From positions 1 to 7,582 of the forward strand of contig JAJDCE010000118.1 of NCBI GenBank assembly GCA_029260985.1: 7,582 bases of DNA, written 5' to 3'. This document shows, one piece after another, positions 1 through 5,889 of this stretch. The notes beneath the pieces were generated by a model. It had not been told where the DNA came from and did not search any database. It saw only the letters and a program-made list of their open reading frames with translations. The position numbers and the translations under genes were made by a program. This DNA comes from Patescibacteria group bacterium (lineage in GTDB: Bacteria; Patescibacteriota; Gracilibacteria; UM-FILTER-43-11). The first letter of the stretch is position 1, and every line of letters starts with the position of its first letter.

Positions 1-1346
1 GTCTCTTTATTGTTTAAAAGATAAAGAAGAGCCTGTGAACGCTTAGAGCTAGGCTTATTAGGGTCGCAATGATAACCGGTAAAATGCCTTGCTTCGTCAA
101 CAGCTATATAATCCGGATACCAACTCTCAAAAAGCTGTAACACAAGTGGGTTTACATGCCTTCTTAATTCGCTGATGTCTTCGCTAGTACCATTCCCATC
201 CTGTAGATCATCAGGATCTTTGTCGATATCATCGATAAGAGTTTCAATATCCACTTTTTCATCGATTTTGTGTTCAATTTCACCAGATGAAGATTGAATA
301 TTTATCAGTAAAGTGGATGGGATAATACAATAACGTATATTGCCGTTTTCTCTTATCAGATTCTTGAAATCTGCATCGTTCCGCACAACTCTGATTTTAG
401 ATTCATCACCACCGTATAAACGGTACTCCCGTAAGATTGTTGGAATAGTGTCAGGAGGGCAGACATAAAGTGTACGTTCCTTCCTTAAATATTCAGGCTC
501 TAAAAGAGCCAAAGAGGTCTTGCCAGTTCTAGTGTCAAAATGCGCAAGTCTACGTTCGCCATTTTCATGATTTTTCTCCATTTCTTTAATTGCAGCCCTA
601 ACAGTGATATATGGAAAATTCTTACGTTTGAGCTGAGGTCGAAATTGACCAAACTCCATATCTATAAGTCCAGAAAACCGATCAAAAACATTTTCAATCT
701 TTCTGATATCCTCTTCATCCTCAATTCCATCTAATAGTCCCATAAGGGCTTCGTATCCCTTCTCAAAACCATCCTTATCCTTATCACCCTGCAATTTAAA
801 TAAAGGAATAGCTAACTCAAAAATATCATCCTCATCCAAAAAATGTATATTCTCCCTTATTCTGTCAACAAGTGTCTTCGGCACCTTTGTTTCACTTAGT
901 TCACCGGAGACACCTTTAGAGCCTTTAGAAGTGCTGGCCCCTTTTTCTAATTCATCAAAAACAGCAGGCTGCTCTTCATCACTGGGATACAAAAATTCAG
1001 CCAATATTCCATGCAGATTCCATGCAACCAAAAAGAAATCAAAAAAGCGCTCAGGATCTTTTTTGGTCAGAATCTTAGTCAGCCTATAAGGATCATCAGA
1101 AAATTGGTGGAAAAGAGGCTGATATTCCCCTTCTCCCATAGCATCTTTGATCACCACTTCCATCAACCTCTTCCCAATGTTTAAAATCGGGTAAGGAATA
1201 GACTCTCTGTACTGCTTGAAGGCAGCACGTACAATATTGTGCACTCTGCGCAAGGATTGCGGATCGTCATGCTTCTGATCCAGAACGACTTTTAAAGCGT
1301 CTGCCAGAGGAGAATTAAAGTCAATTTCACTATGTTTTTTAGACAT
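1..1346 (-). CDS. SNF2-like superfamily 2 helicase/ATPase, N-terminal part (C-terminus beyond left edge)
   Basis: The frame is open from an ATG at 1346 to the window edge: 448 whole codons, with no stop reached. About 265 largely charged residues, recognised as no known domain, precede an ATPase core. Motif I reads DTRTGKT at residues 271-277. A segment like SNF2 motif Ia follows (TLYVCPPDTIP, about 291-301). Motif II reads VDEAR at 416-420, followed by SSKRSQALLYLL, which matches the usual SNF2 pattern of a DEAH-type box and then a K/R-S-x-A-L helix. DEAR replaces DEAH. An acidic insertion (about 355-390, rich in D and E) separates motifs Ia and II. Motifs III-VI of the second RecA lobe would lie to the left of the window. 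The family uses ATP hydrolysis to move on or remodel DNA or DNA-protein complexes; the target here is unknown. No Shine-Dalgarno site precedes the ATG, but a strong promoter lies just upstream. Helicase family call fairly sure, exact role unknown. Confidence 0.85.
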   Translation of the reverse strand, partial: MSKKHSEIDFNSPLADALKVVLDQKHDDPQSLRRVHNIVRAAFKQYRESIPYPILNIGKRLMEVVIKDAMGEGEYQPLFHQFSDDPYRLTKILTKKDPERFFDFFLVAWNLHGILAEFLYPSDEEQPAVFDELEKGASTSKGSKGVSGELSETKVPKTLVDRIRENIHFLDEDDIFELAIPLFKLQGDKDKDGFEKGYEALMGLLDGIEDEEDIRKIENVFDRFSGLIDMEFGQFRPQLKRKNFPYITVRAAIKEMEKNHENGERRLAHFDTRTGKTSLALLEPEYLRKERTLYVCPPDTIPTILREYRLYGGDESKIRVVRNDADFKNLIRENGNIRYCIIPSTLLINIQSSSGEIEHKIDEKVDIETLIDDIDKDPDDLQDGNGTSEDISELRRHVNPLVLQLFESWYPDYIAVDEARHFTGYHCDPNKPSSKRSQALLYLLNNKE

Positions 1347-1376
1347 TTGGATGGCTTAGTTAAATGTAAGGTTAAT

Positions 1377-1405
1377 ATTATGCAATTTTTAGAGATAAAT
1401 GTCAA
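1377..1405 (-). promoter_or_regulatory. sigma70-type promoter of the helicase gene
   Basis: On the minus strand TTGACA (1405-1400) is a perfect -35 box. After a 17-bp spacer comes CATAAT (1382-1377), five of six matches to the -10 consensus. The predicted transcript start near 1370 leaves a leader of about 24 nt before the ATG at 1346. The leader contains no purine-rich ribosome-binding site. Confidence 0.75.
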
Positions 1406-1521
1406 GGTAAAATGTCTAAATTCAAGTACTTAAAAACCCTACTTTTCACCACCTTTTTTCGCTAAACTACACATACAGTTATGAATTTCAAATTACGAGT
1501 TACAAGTTTGTAGCCGTAGAA

Positions 1522-1549
1522 TAATTCGTAATTCGTAATTCGTAATTCG
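1522..1549 (+). repeat. Heptamer tandem repeat upstream of purC (4 perfect copies)
   Basis: Four perfect tandem copies of TAATTCG fill 1522-1549. Two degraded units follow (TAACTCT and TAACTAA), reaching almost to the purC start. A partly inverted copy, AATTACGAGTTAC, lies upstream at about 1491-1503, so GAGTTAC could pair with GTAACTC at 1548-1554. The same heptamer core recurs before purE. Role unknown; it occupies the space where the ribosome-binding region of purC should be. Confidence 0.85.
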
Positions 1550-1569
1550 TAACTCTTAACTAAAAAAGA

Positions 1570-2541
1570 ATGGCCGATAAATACACCATCCAAACCAACC
1601 TAAAAAACACCCTAACAGAAACCCATTTTGAAGGCTTCGAAAAACTTCATGCAGGCAAAGTGAGAGACACGTATCAAAAGGACGGGAAGCGAATCATTGT
1701 GACCACCGACCGTCAATCCGCCTTCGATCGAATTTTAGCCGCCATCCCCTTTAAAGGCGCCATCCTCAATCAATTCAGCGCTTATTGGTTCGATAAAACC
1801 AAAGATATTGTCAAAAACCACCTTATTGCCACACCTGACCCCAATGTTTCTATAGTAAAGAAGGTAAATATCTTCCCAGTAGAGGTCGTCGTTCGAGGCT
1901 ACATCACTGGTTCAACCGATACTTCAGCCTGGTTCAATTACGAAAAAGGCATAAGGGATTTTTGCGGAGTTCAGCTACCTGAAGGCTTAAAAAAGAATCA
2001 AAAGTTCGAAACGCCCATTATTACCCCCACCACTAAAGCCGAAGATCACGATGAAAAGATCTCCGCGGCCGAAATTATAAGCCAAGGCCTCGTACCAGAA
2101 GAGAAATGGAAACAGATTGAAGAATATGCCTTAGCCATCTTCAAAAGAGGTCAGGAACTGGCCGCTGAAAAAGGATTTATTTTAGTGGATACTAAGTATG
2201 AATTCGGGGAAGATGAAGTCGGTAATATTGTACTAGCCGATGAAGTTCACACCCCCGACTCCTCCAGATATTGGATGGCAGATACATACGCCGAAAAATT
2301 CAATGCCGGACAAGAGCCCGATAACTTTGATAAGGAATTCCTACGCTTGTGGTTTAAAGACCATTGCGACCCCTACAACGACAAAGAACTCCCTCCAGCA
2401 CCAGATGAACTAGTTTCAGAACTCTCCTACCGCTACATCGATATTTACGAAAAACTCACCGGCCAGCAATTCGAATACCTCACCGACCAATCCATTAACA
2501 ACCGCATCCAAACCAATCTAGATAAATACTTCGCATCCTAA
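1570..2541 (+). CDS. purC: Phosphoribosylaminoimidazole-succinocarboxamide synthase (SAICAR synthetase)
   Basis: PurC joins CAIR to L-aspartate using ATP, giving SAICAR, in cytosolic de novo purine synthesis. Both family signatures are intact: PVEVVVRGYITGS at residues 103-115 and LVDTKYEFG at 205-213. Other expected elements are the ATP-loop-like HAGKVRDTY (28-36), DRQSAFDR (47-54), TPTTKAEDHDE (152-162) and DEVHTPDSSRYW (224-235). At 323 residues it is the longer form of the family, seen for example in yeast Ade1, rather than the roughly 240-residue form of E. coli; the extra length lies mainly in internal insertions and the C-terminal part. The ATG at 1570 places the conserved N-terminal KLHAGKVRD where expected. 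No clear Shine-Dalgarno site precedes it, only an A-rich stretch. It is followed on the same strand by purE after 124 bp, so co-transcription is plausible. The function is secure. Confidence 0.97.
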   Translation: MADKYTIQTNLKNTLTETHFEGFEKLHAGKVRDTYQKDGKRIIVTTDRQSAFDRILAAIPFKGAILNQFSAYWFDKTKDIVKNHLIATPDPNVSIVKKVNIFPVEVVVRGYITGSTDTSAWFNYEKGIRDFCGVQLPEGLKKNQKFETPIITPTTKAEDHDEKISAAEIISQGLVPEEKWKQIEEYALAIFKRGQELAAEKGFILVDTKYEFGEDEVGNIVLADEVHTPDSSRYWMADTYAEKFNAGQEPDNFDKEFLRLWFKDHCDPYNDKELPPAPDELVSELSYRYIDIYEKLTGQQFEYLTDQSINNRIQTNLDKYFAS

Positions 2542-2551
2542 TCCACTAAGA

Positions 2552-2624
2552 GTCATCCCGGACTCGATCCGGGATTCTAAGTTAAATTATCTAACATTGG
2601 ATTCTGAATTAAATTCAGAATGAC
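2552..2624. repeat. Composite palindromic intergenic element between purC and purE
   Basis: The element begins GTCAT (2552-2556) and ends ATGAC (2620-2624), an inverted pair. Inside are two strong palindromes: ATCCCGGA-ctcga-TCCGGGAT (2555-2575, 8-bp stem, 5-nt loop) and ATTCTGAATT-A-AATTCAGAAT (2601-2621, perfect 10-bp arms). A weaker GTTA/TAAC pair lies between them. No T-run follows either stem, so it does not look like a standard intrinsic terminator. Its form resembles dispersed palindromic repeats found in many bacterial genomes. It could affect mRNA stability or partly uncouple purE from purC; that is inference. Confidence 0.8.
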
Positions 2625-2630
2625 AAATGG

Positions 2631-2658
2631 ATTCATAATTCTTAATTCATAATTCTTA
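2631..2658 (+). repeat. Tandem 14-bp repeat (four heptamer units) upstream of purE
   Basis: ATTCATAATTCTTA occurs twice, perfectly, at 2631-2644 and 2645-2658. Each copy divides into two heptamers (ATTCATA and ATTCTTA), so the array is four heptamers sharing the ATTC core with the repeat before purC. It ends 7 bp before the purE ATG and leaves no room for a Shine-Dalgarno site. Confidence 0.85.
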
Positions 2659-2665
2659 ATTAAAT

Positions 2666-3115
2666 ATGTTAGTTCCTATAGTAATGGGCTCTAAATCAGA
2701 CGAAGCCCACGCCCGTAAAATCGTAGAACATTTAGATAAATTTGGTGTAAAAGCCGAACTCTACGTCGCTTCCGCCCACAAAGTACCAGAAGTGGTGCTG
2801 GATATCGTAAATGATTTCAACAAATCCGGTGATGCCATCTGCTACATCACCATCGCCGGCAGAAGTAATGGACTCTCTGGAGTCGTCTCCGCCAGTGCCA
2901 TCCACCCAGTCATCGCCTGCCCCCCTTTCAGCGATAAGGCCGATTATTTAGCCAATATTCATTCTTCCACCATGATGCCCAGCGACACACCAGCAATGAC
3001 AGTCGTTGATCCTCAAAATGCAGCCATGGCAGCTATTAGAGTTTTAGCGCTTACGGATAAAAAACTAAGAAAGCGGGTTGCAGAACATATTAACGAAGTT
3101 AAGGAGTCATTCTAA
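2666..3115 (+). CDS. purE: Phosphoribosylaminoimidazole carboxylase PurE, class II (CO2-using) type
   Basis: The protein has 149 residues, a typical length for single-domain PurE. It shows the family's GSKSD loop (8-12) and SAHK (36-39). The active-site segment reads IAGRSNGLSGV (63-73), followed by HPVIACPP (80-87). Class I bacterial PurE (N5-CAIR mutase) has an AGGAAHLPG-type segment and a VPV-type strand here. AGRSNGL...CPP is the pattern I recall from the AIR carboxylase domain of animal PAICS and from Treponema denticola PurE, both class II. The inferred reaction is AIR plus CO2 to CAIR, needing no ATP and no PurK. CAIR is the substrate of PurC, encoded just upstream. The ATG at 2666 is directly before the LVPIVMGSKSD start expected for the family. 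No Shine-Dalgarno site is visible. PurE identity is nearly certain; the class II assignment is strong but made by eye. Confidence 0.95.
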   Translation: MLVPIVMGSKSDEAHARKIVEHLDKFGVKAELYVASAHKVPEVVLDIVNDFNKSGDAICYITIAGRSNGLSGVVSASAIHPVIACPPFSDKADYLANIHSSTMMPSDTPAMTVVDPQNAAMAAIRVLALTDKKLRKRVAEHINEVKESF

Positions 3116-3116
3116 G

Positions 3117-3923
3117 CTAAGCTGCCAAACCAAACTCTCTAAGAACCTGTAATATATCTGCAGTATTTCCTGCGGCTGATTTTAGCTTTGGAAAAAGTTT
3201 CACAGTATTAAGATATCTACTTCTTGCTATTTCTACATATTGTTCAAATTTTTCCATATCCTGGCCATAGACATCGGCAATTTTAGTAAGAAATATAACT
3301 CTATTTAATCCATCACTCTCTAAAGATAACTCTGCAAATACATCGAACATATCCATATTACTTCCATATGCGATGTTTGCCTGTGTAAGAAAATGCAGTC
3401 TGTCAGCGCCACCCTTTTTTGCCACATAAATAAATTTACTGAACATTGAAAAATTTCCAGCATATATATGTTTAGCCCCAAATAACTTTTCAAGTGCCGA
3501 ATCATGAATATTAGTCTTTAAAATTTCTTCTAACATAAAACTATTATTCTCATATGCATCTCTATTTTTAACAATAATGCTAATTACCTCTTGAGATTTA
3601 GCTTTAGCCAATAGGGTAAAAAGCATCCATCTGCGCTGATCACTTCCGCATATTGATTCAATCTCCTCATACTTATCTGGCAACTCCTCCATCAGAACTC
3701 CTTGAGCCCGTTCTATTGATTGCTGAATATCCGGATCTTTTTGCTGTAAAACTTTTAGAGCTACTGTATCACGTGTCTCACCTACCTTAGCTATTTGCTG
3801 CGCATGCAAACCATCTGTGCCACCAGAACTAGATTCCACTAGACCTTGTTGTACTAATGCCTCCGACATATATACTGGAATAAATTTATATAAAAAAATC
3901 ACCTCACACGATAACTCCGACAT
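3117..3923 (-). CDS. Unrecognised helical-repeat protein with about five 30-33-residue repeats
   Basis: Not recognised as a known family. From about residue 112 to the end it is built of repeats whose key position is Y or A followed by a small/polar turn and a hydrophobic residue at +7: Y124, Y154, Y186, Y219 and A251, spaced 30, 32, 33 and 32 residues. Representative turns are YGSNMDMF and YGQDMEKF, with segments like FLTKIADVYG before them. This periodicity suggests an alpha-solenoid of paired helices. The N-terminal 110 residues are mostly polar. There is no catalytic motif and no clear signal peptide. Two in-frame ATGs, at 3923 and 3869, stand in the same ATGTCGGAG context and neither has a Shine-Dalgarno site. 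The longer form adds an AT-rich, hydrophobic 18 residues that may really be leader, so 3869 (250 residues) is equally plausible. The gene follows the 4023-5723 gene on the same strand with its own promoter and converges on purE with 1 bp between stops. Confidence 0.75.
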   Translation of the reverse strand: MSELSCEVIFLYKFIPVYMSEALVQQGLVESSSGGTDGLHAQQIAKVGETRDTVALKVLQQKDPDIQQSIERAQGVLMEELPDKYEEIESICGSDQRRWMLFTLLAKAKSQEVISIIVKNRDAYENNSFMLEEILKTNIHDSALEKLFGAKHIYAGNFSMFSKFIYVAKKGGADRLHFLTQANIAYGSNMDMFDVFAELSLESDGLNRVIFLTKIADVYGQDMEKFEQYVEIARSRYLNTVKLFPKLKSAAGNTADILQVLREFGLAA

Positions 3924-3990
3924 AAATCGGGCTATCAGATGCTAGGCGAAAATAATAAGATTAAATTTCATACTGTTGTTTTTCATGCAC

Positions 3991-4020
3991 AACATAACAA
4001 AGAAAACGTACATCTGTCAA
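3991..4020 (-). promoter_or_regulatory. Candidate sigma70-type promoter of the 3117-3923 gene
   Basis: On the minus strand a perfect -35 TTGACA (4020-4015) begins 2 bp after the stop codon of the upstream gene. TATGTT (3996-3991), four of six matches, follows after 18 bp. The predicted start near 3984 gives a leader of about 60 nt to the first ATG or 115 nt to the second. The -10 box and spacer are weaker than in the other two promoters of this window. Confidence 0.5.
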
Positions 4021-4022
4021 GA

Positions 4023-5723
4023 TTAGGCAGCTTGGCGAATCTCTTTACGGAACTTGCAAAGGATTCTTTCAGCATTGATCTGCAACCCGTTTTCAACACA
4101 ATAGTTATAGGCTCGGCAAATCTCCTCATACATACTCATATCAGCACCATAACGCCTTTTAAACCACCACGCTCGCCAAAAGTTGCCAGAAACCAAATTA
4201 CGGCAATAACCTTCCTTCACAGCTCTATCAAAACCTTTAATCTGCGAAACAGGCTTAGGCGAATACTTCATATATTTTCGCTCAACCTTCTTTGCAAGTG
4301 CAAATTCCCCACTCGTAAGGAGTTCTAGAAATTGGCTCCTTAATTGTTTGCAAACACTTTTTCGCTCATGAGCCTTTTTAAGGCTGACACTTTCTCGCCT
4401 AGAATTCGAAGTGACCGATTTAACAACAGCTTCATTATTAGCTTCCTCCTTAAGCTCCTCAGATTCACAAGGTGTATCTGCCCCAAGAAGGGATCCTTCC
4501 GCACTAAAAACAATTTCATACTCTTCCGTATGGGGCTCGCTCAGTTCCGGACAATCAGAATTGATTTCCTGAAGCTTGCGCAATATCTGCCTTGCTTTTC
4601 TGTCAGACCCCTCGCTGAAATACTCACAAGCGCGACTAACCTCCTCACGCAGGTCTACATCAGCGCAATAAGTGTTTTTTAGTTCCATAGCCCGCCTAAG
4701 ATCACCGAAAATCAAATTGTGGCAATAGCCCTCTTTCGCAGCCTCCTCATAACCTTCAATCTGTGAAATCGAAGAGGAAGAGTAACTTATATATCTTCCT
4801 TCAAACTCCTTTGCGAGCTCAAACTCACCACTCGACAGAGCGTTCAGGAAGCGATCCCCAAGTTTTTTAACCGCATATGGTTTTGCTACTCGATCAACAA
4901 GCTGCGAATAGGTTTCTATATCGCCCCTTCCAAGGCAAACTCTCCCCGCATTAAGAATCAGGGCTTTAAAATCCGTTGCTTCGTCCAATGATAAAATTGA
5001 GCCAAATCTTTCGTAAAAAGGGATAATATTCCTTGATCCTCTTTGAAGATACTGTCGAAATATATCAATAAGCAAATTCGTATGTGATGTATCATCCACC
5101 TTATAGGAAGTCCCAAGGAAACGATCCATAAGCTCGAAGGCCATCCCATCATCCTTTAACAGTAAACGGCAAACATGCTCTTCAACAAGTTCACAAAAAT
5201 CATTGTTAGCAGAAATATCAATATTGGATTTGCCCTTGAAGAAATCATAAAAACCAATGGCTTTCTCTGGGTCAACCGCTAGACACTTCTTAAAAATAGT
5301 CTGACAAAGCAATTTTGAACCTTCAAAAAAAATAGTCTGGTTCGCTAGTTTCTTAAAAATTGAAATAGCCTTATTAAGACATCCATCATGAAGAAGTTTC
5401 ATGACGTCATCAGACACTTTTGAACATTCCTTCTCACTAGGTGACCCCTTCTCTAAAAACAATGCCTCTTTAGCCTTCCTTTGCTCAGCAATTTGTGATT
5501 CGAGCCCTGCATAAGCATTACGGAGTATATGATCAGCCGACACACGAAATTCACGAGCTGCAAAGATAATATCCTCAGATCGTTCATCAGCTTCAACTAA
5601 TTCAGGTACTTCTGAATTGAGCGGGACAAAAGGGGTAGCGTTATCCAAGTCTAAACTAAAAGTAGGAAGTTGATCGGTGGGCACCCCGCTAGTTTTTTCA
5701 GATTTGTCTTCAACAAAAAACAT
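4023..5723 (-). CDS. Unrecognised alpha-solenoid repeat protein (paralogue of the gene to its right)
   Basis: 566 residues of unknown function, not matched to a named family. Residues 1-100 are polar and acidic. Residues 105-280 contain helix pairs of roughly 35 residues resembling TPR/PPR-type repeats, with phrases such as PEKAIGFYDFF, RNIIPFYERF and GDIETYSQLVDRV. Two larger units follow, at about 290-387 and 463-562, sharing the pattern SGEF-AKEFE/AKKVE, IEGY/IKGF, KEGYC-NL, DLRRA/NFWRA, CADVD/GADMS, EE and a final R-IL-KL/KF. An acidic linker (388-459) separates them. The tail, including WRAWWFKRRYGAD at 516-528, is almost identical to the neighbouring protein. No enzyme motif or signal peptide is seen, so a protein-binding scaffold is the safest guess. 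The ATG at 5723 is preferred over an in-frame GTG at 5750, which would lie only a few bases from the predicted transcript start. No Shine-Dalgarno site precedes it. Confidence 0.85.
   Translation of the reverse strand: MFFVEDKSEKTSGVPTDQLPTFSLDLDNATPFVPLNSEVPELVEADERSEDIIFAAREFRVSADHILRNAYAGLESQIAEQRKAKEALFLEKGSPSEKECSKVSDDVMKLLHDGCLNKAISIFKKLANQTIFFEGSKLLCQTIFKKCLAVDPEKAIGFYDFFKGKSNIDISANNDFCELVEEHVCRLLLKDDGMAFELMDRFLGTSYKVDDTSHTNLLIDIFRQYLQRGSRNIIPFYERFGSILSLDEATDFKALILNAGRVCLGRGDIETYSQLVDRVAKPYAVKKLGDRFLNALSSGEFELAKEFEGRYISYSSSSISQIEGYEEAAKEGYCHNLIFGDLRRAMELKNTYCADVDLREEVSRACEYFSEGSDRKARQILRKLQEINSDCPELSEPHTEEYEIVFSAEGSLLGADTPCESEELKEEANNEAVVKSVTSNSRRESVSLKKAHERKSVCKQLRSQFLELLTSGEFALAKKVERKYMKYSPKPVSQIKGFDRAVKEGYCRNLVSGNFWRAWWFKRRYGADMSMYEEICRAYNYCVENGLQINAERILCKFRKEIRQAA
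4036..4184 (-). repeat. Near-identical C-terminal module, copy 1
   Basis: These 149 bp align without gaps to 5927-6075 with four mismatches by eye (4047, 4058, 4070, 4146), including 75 identical bases at 4071-4145. Similarity falls sharply beyond 4184. It encodes the last repeat unit of the 4023-5723 protein. Two of the four differences are silent; the others change C to R and E to K. Confidence 0.92.
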
Positions 5724-5762
5724 GGAAAAAATAAATATGTGGTAAATCACGCAAAGGATATT

Positions 5763-5790
5763 ATTTTAGCAGTTTTTAGTAATTTGTCAA
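5763..5790 (-). promoter_or_regulatory. sigma70-type promoter of the 4023-5723 gene
   Basis: On the minus strand a perfect TTGACA (5790-5785) is followed after 16 bp by TAAAAT (5768-5763), five of six matches to the -10 consensus. An AT-rich tract upstream could act as an UP element. The predicted transcript start near 5755 gives a leader of about 32 nt to the ATG at 5723. Confidence 0.7.
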
Positions 5791-5797
5791 TAGTATA

Positions 5798-5811
5798 TTT
5801 TAGGGCTAAAA
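5798..5811. promoter_or_regulatory. Small inverted repeat next to the -35 box (possible operator)
   Basis: TTTTAG-GG-CTAAAA is a perfect 6-bp inverted repeat with a 2-bp centre, 7 bp upstream of the -35 box at 5785-5790. It could be a repressor or activator site, but AT-rich DNA yields such short palindromes by chance. Confidence 0.25.
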
Positions 5812-5889
5812 ATAAAGTATTTAAATCTAAAAATTTACACCGCAAAAAACCTCAACAGCTCCGCAGCAAAAGGTGATCACTAATTAGCT

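Noticed and set aside
2555..2575. Intrinsic terminator after purC
   Set aside because: The stem ATCCCGGA/TCCGGGAT is good, but no run of T follows on either strand, and the hairpin belongs to a larger palindromic repeat.
3942..3986. 14-codon leader peptide (MKNNSMKFNLIIFA) on the minus strand upstream of the 3117-3923 gene
   Set aside because: No ribosome-binding site, no attenuator-like structure, and the predicted transcript start falls at or inside its ATG.
3939..4682. Plus-strand reading frames opposite the 4023-5723 gene
   Set aside because: They lie antisense to a frame with clear repeat homology to its neighbour. Their proteins show no domain pattern.
5723..5750. GTG start at 5750 giving nine extra residues
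   Set aside because: The predicted transcript start near 5755 leaves almost no leader, and the extra residues are AT-derived and hydrophobic, unlike the polar N-terminus that follows.
5751..5889. tRNA, small RNA or strong terminator between the two large repeat genes
   Set aside because: Only a promoter and short palindromes (GTGATCAC, CTAATTAG) are visible. There is no cloverleaf and no stem with a T-run.
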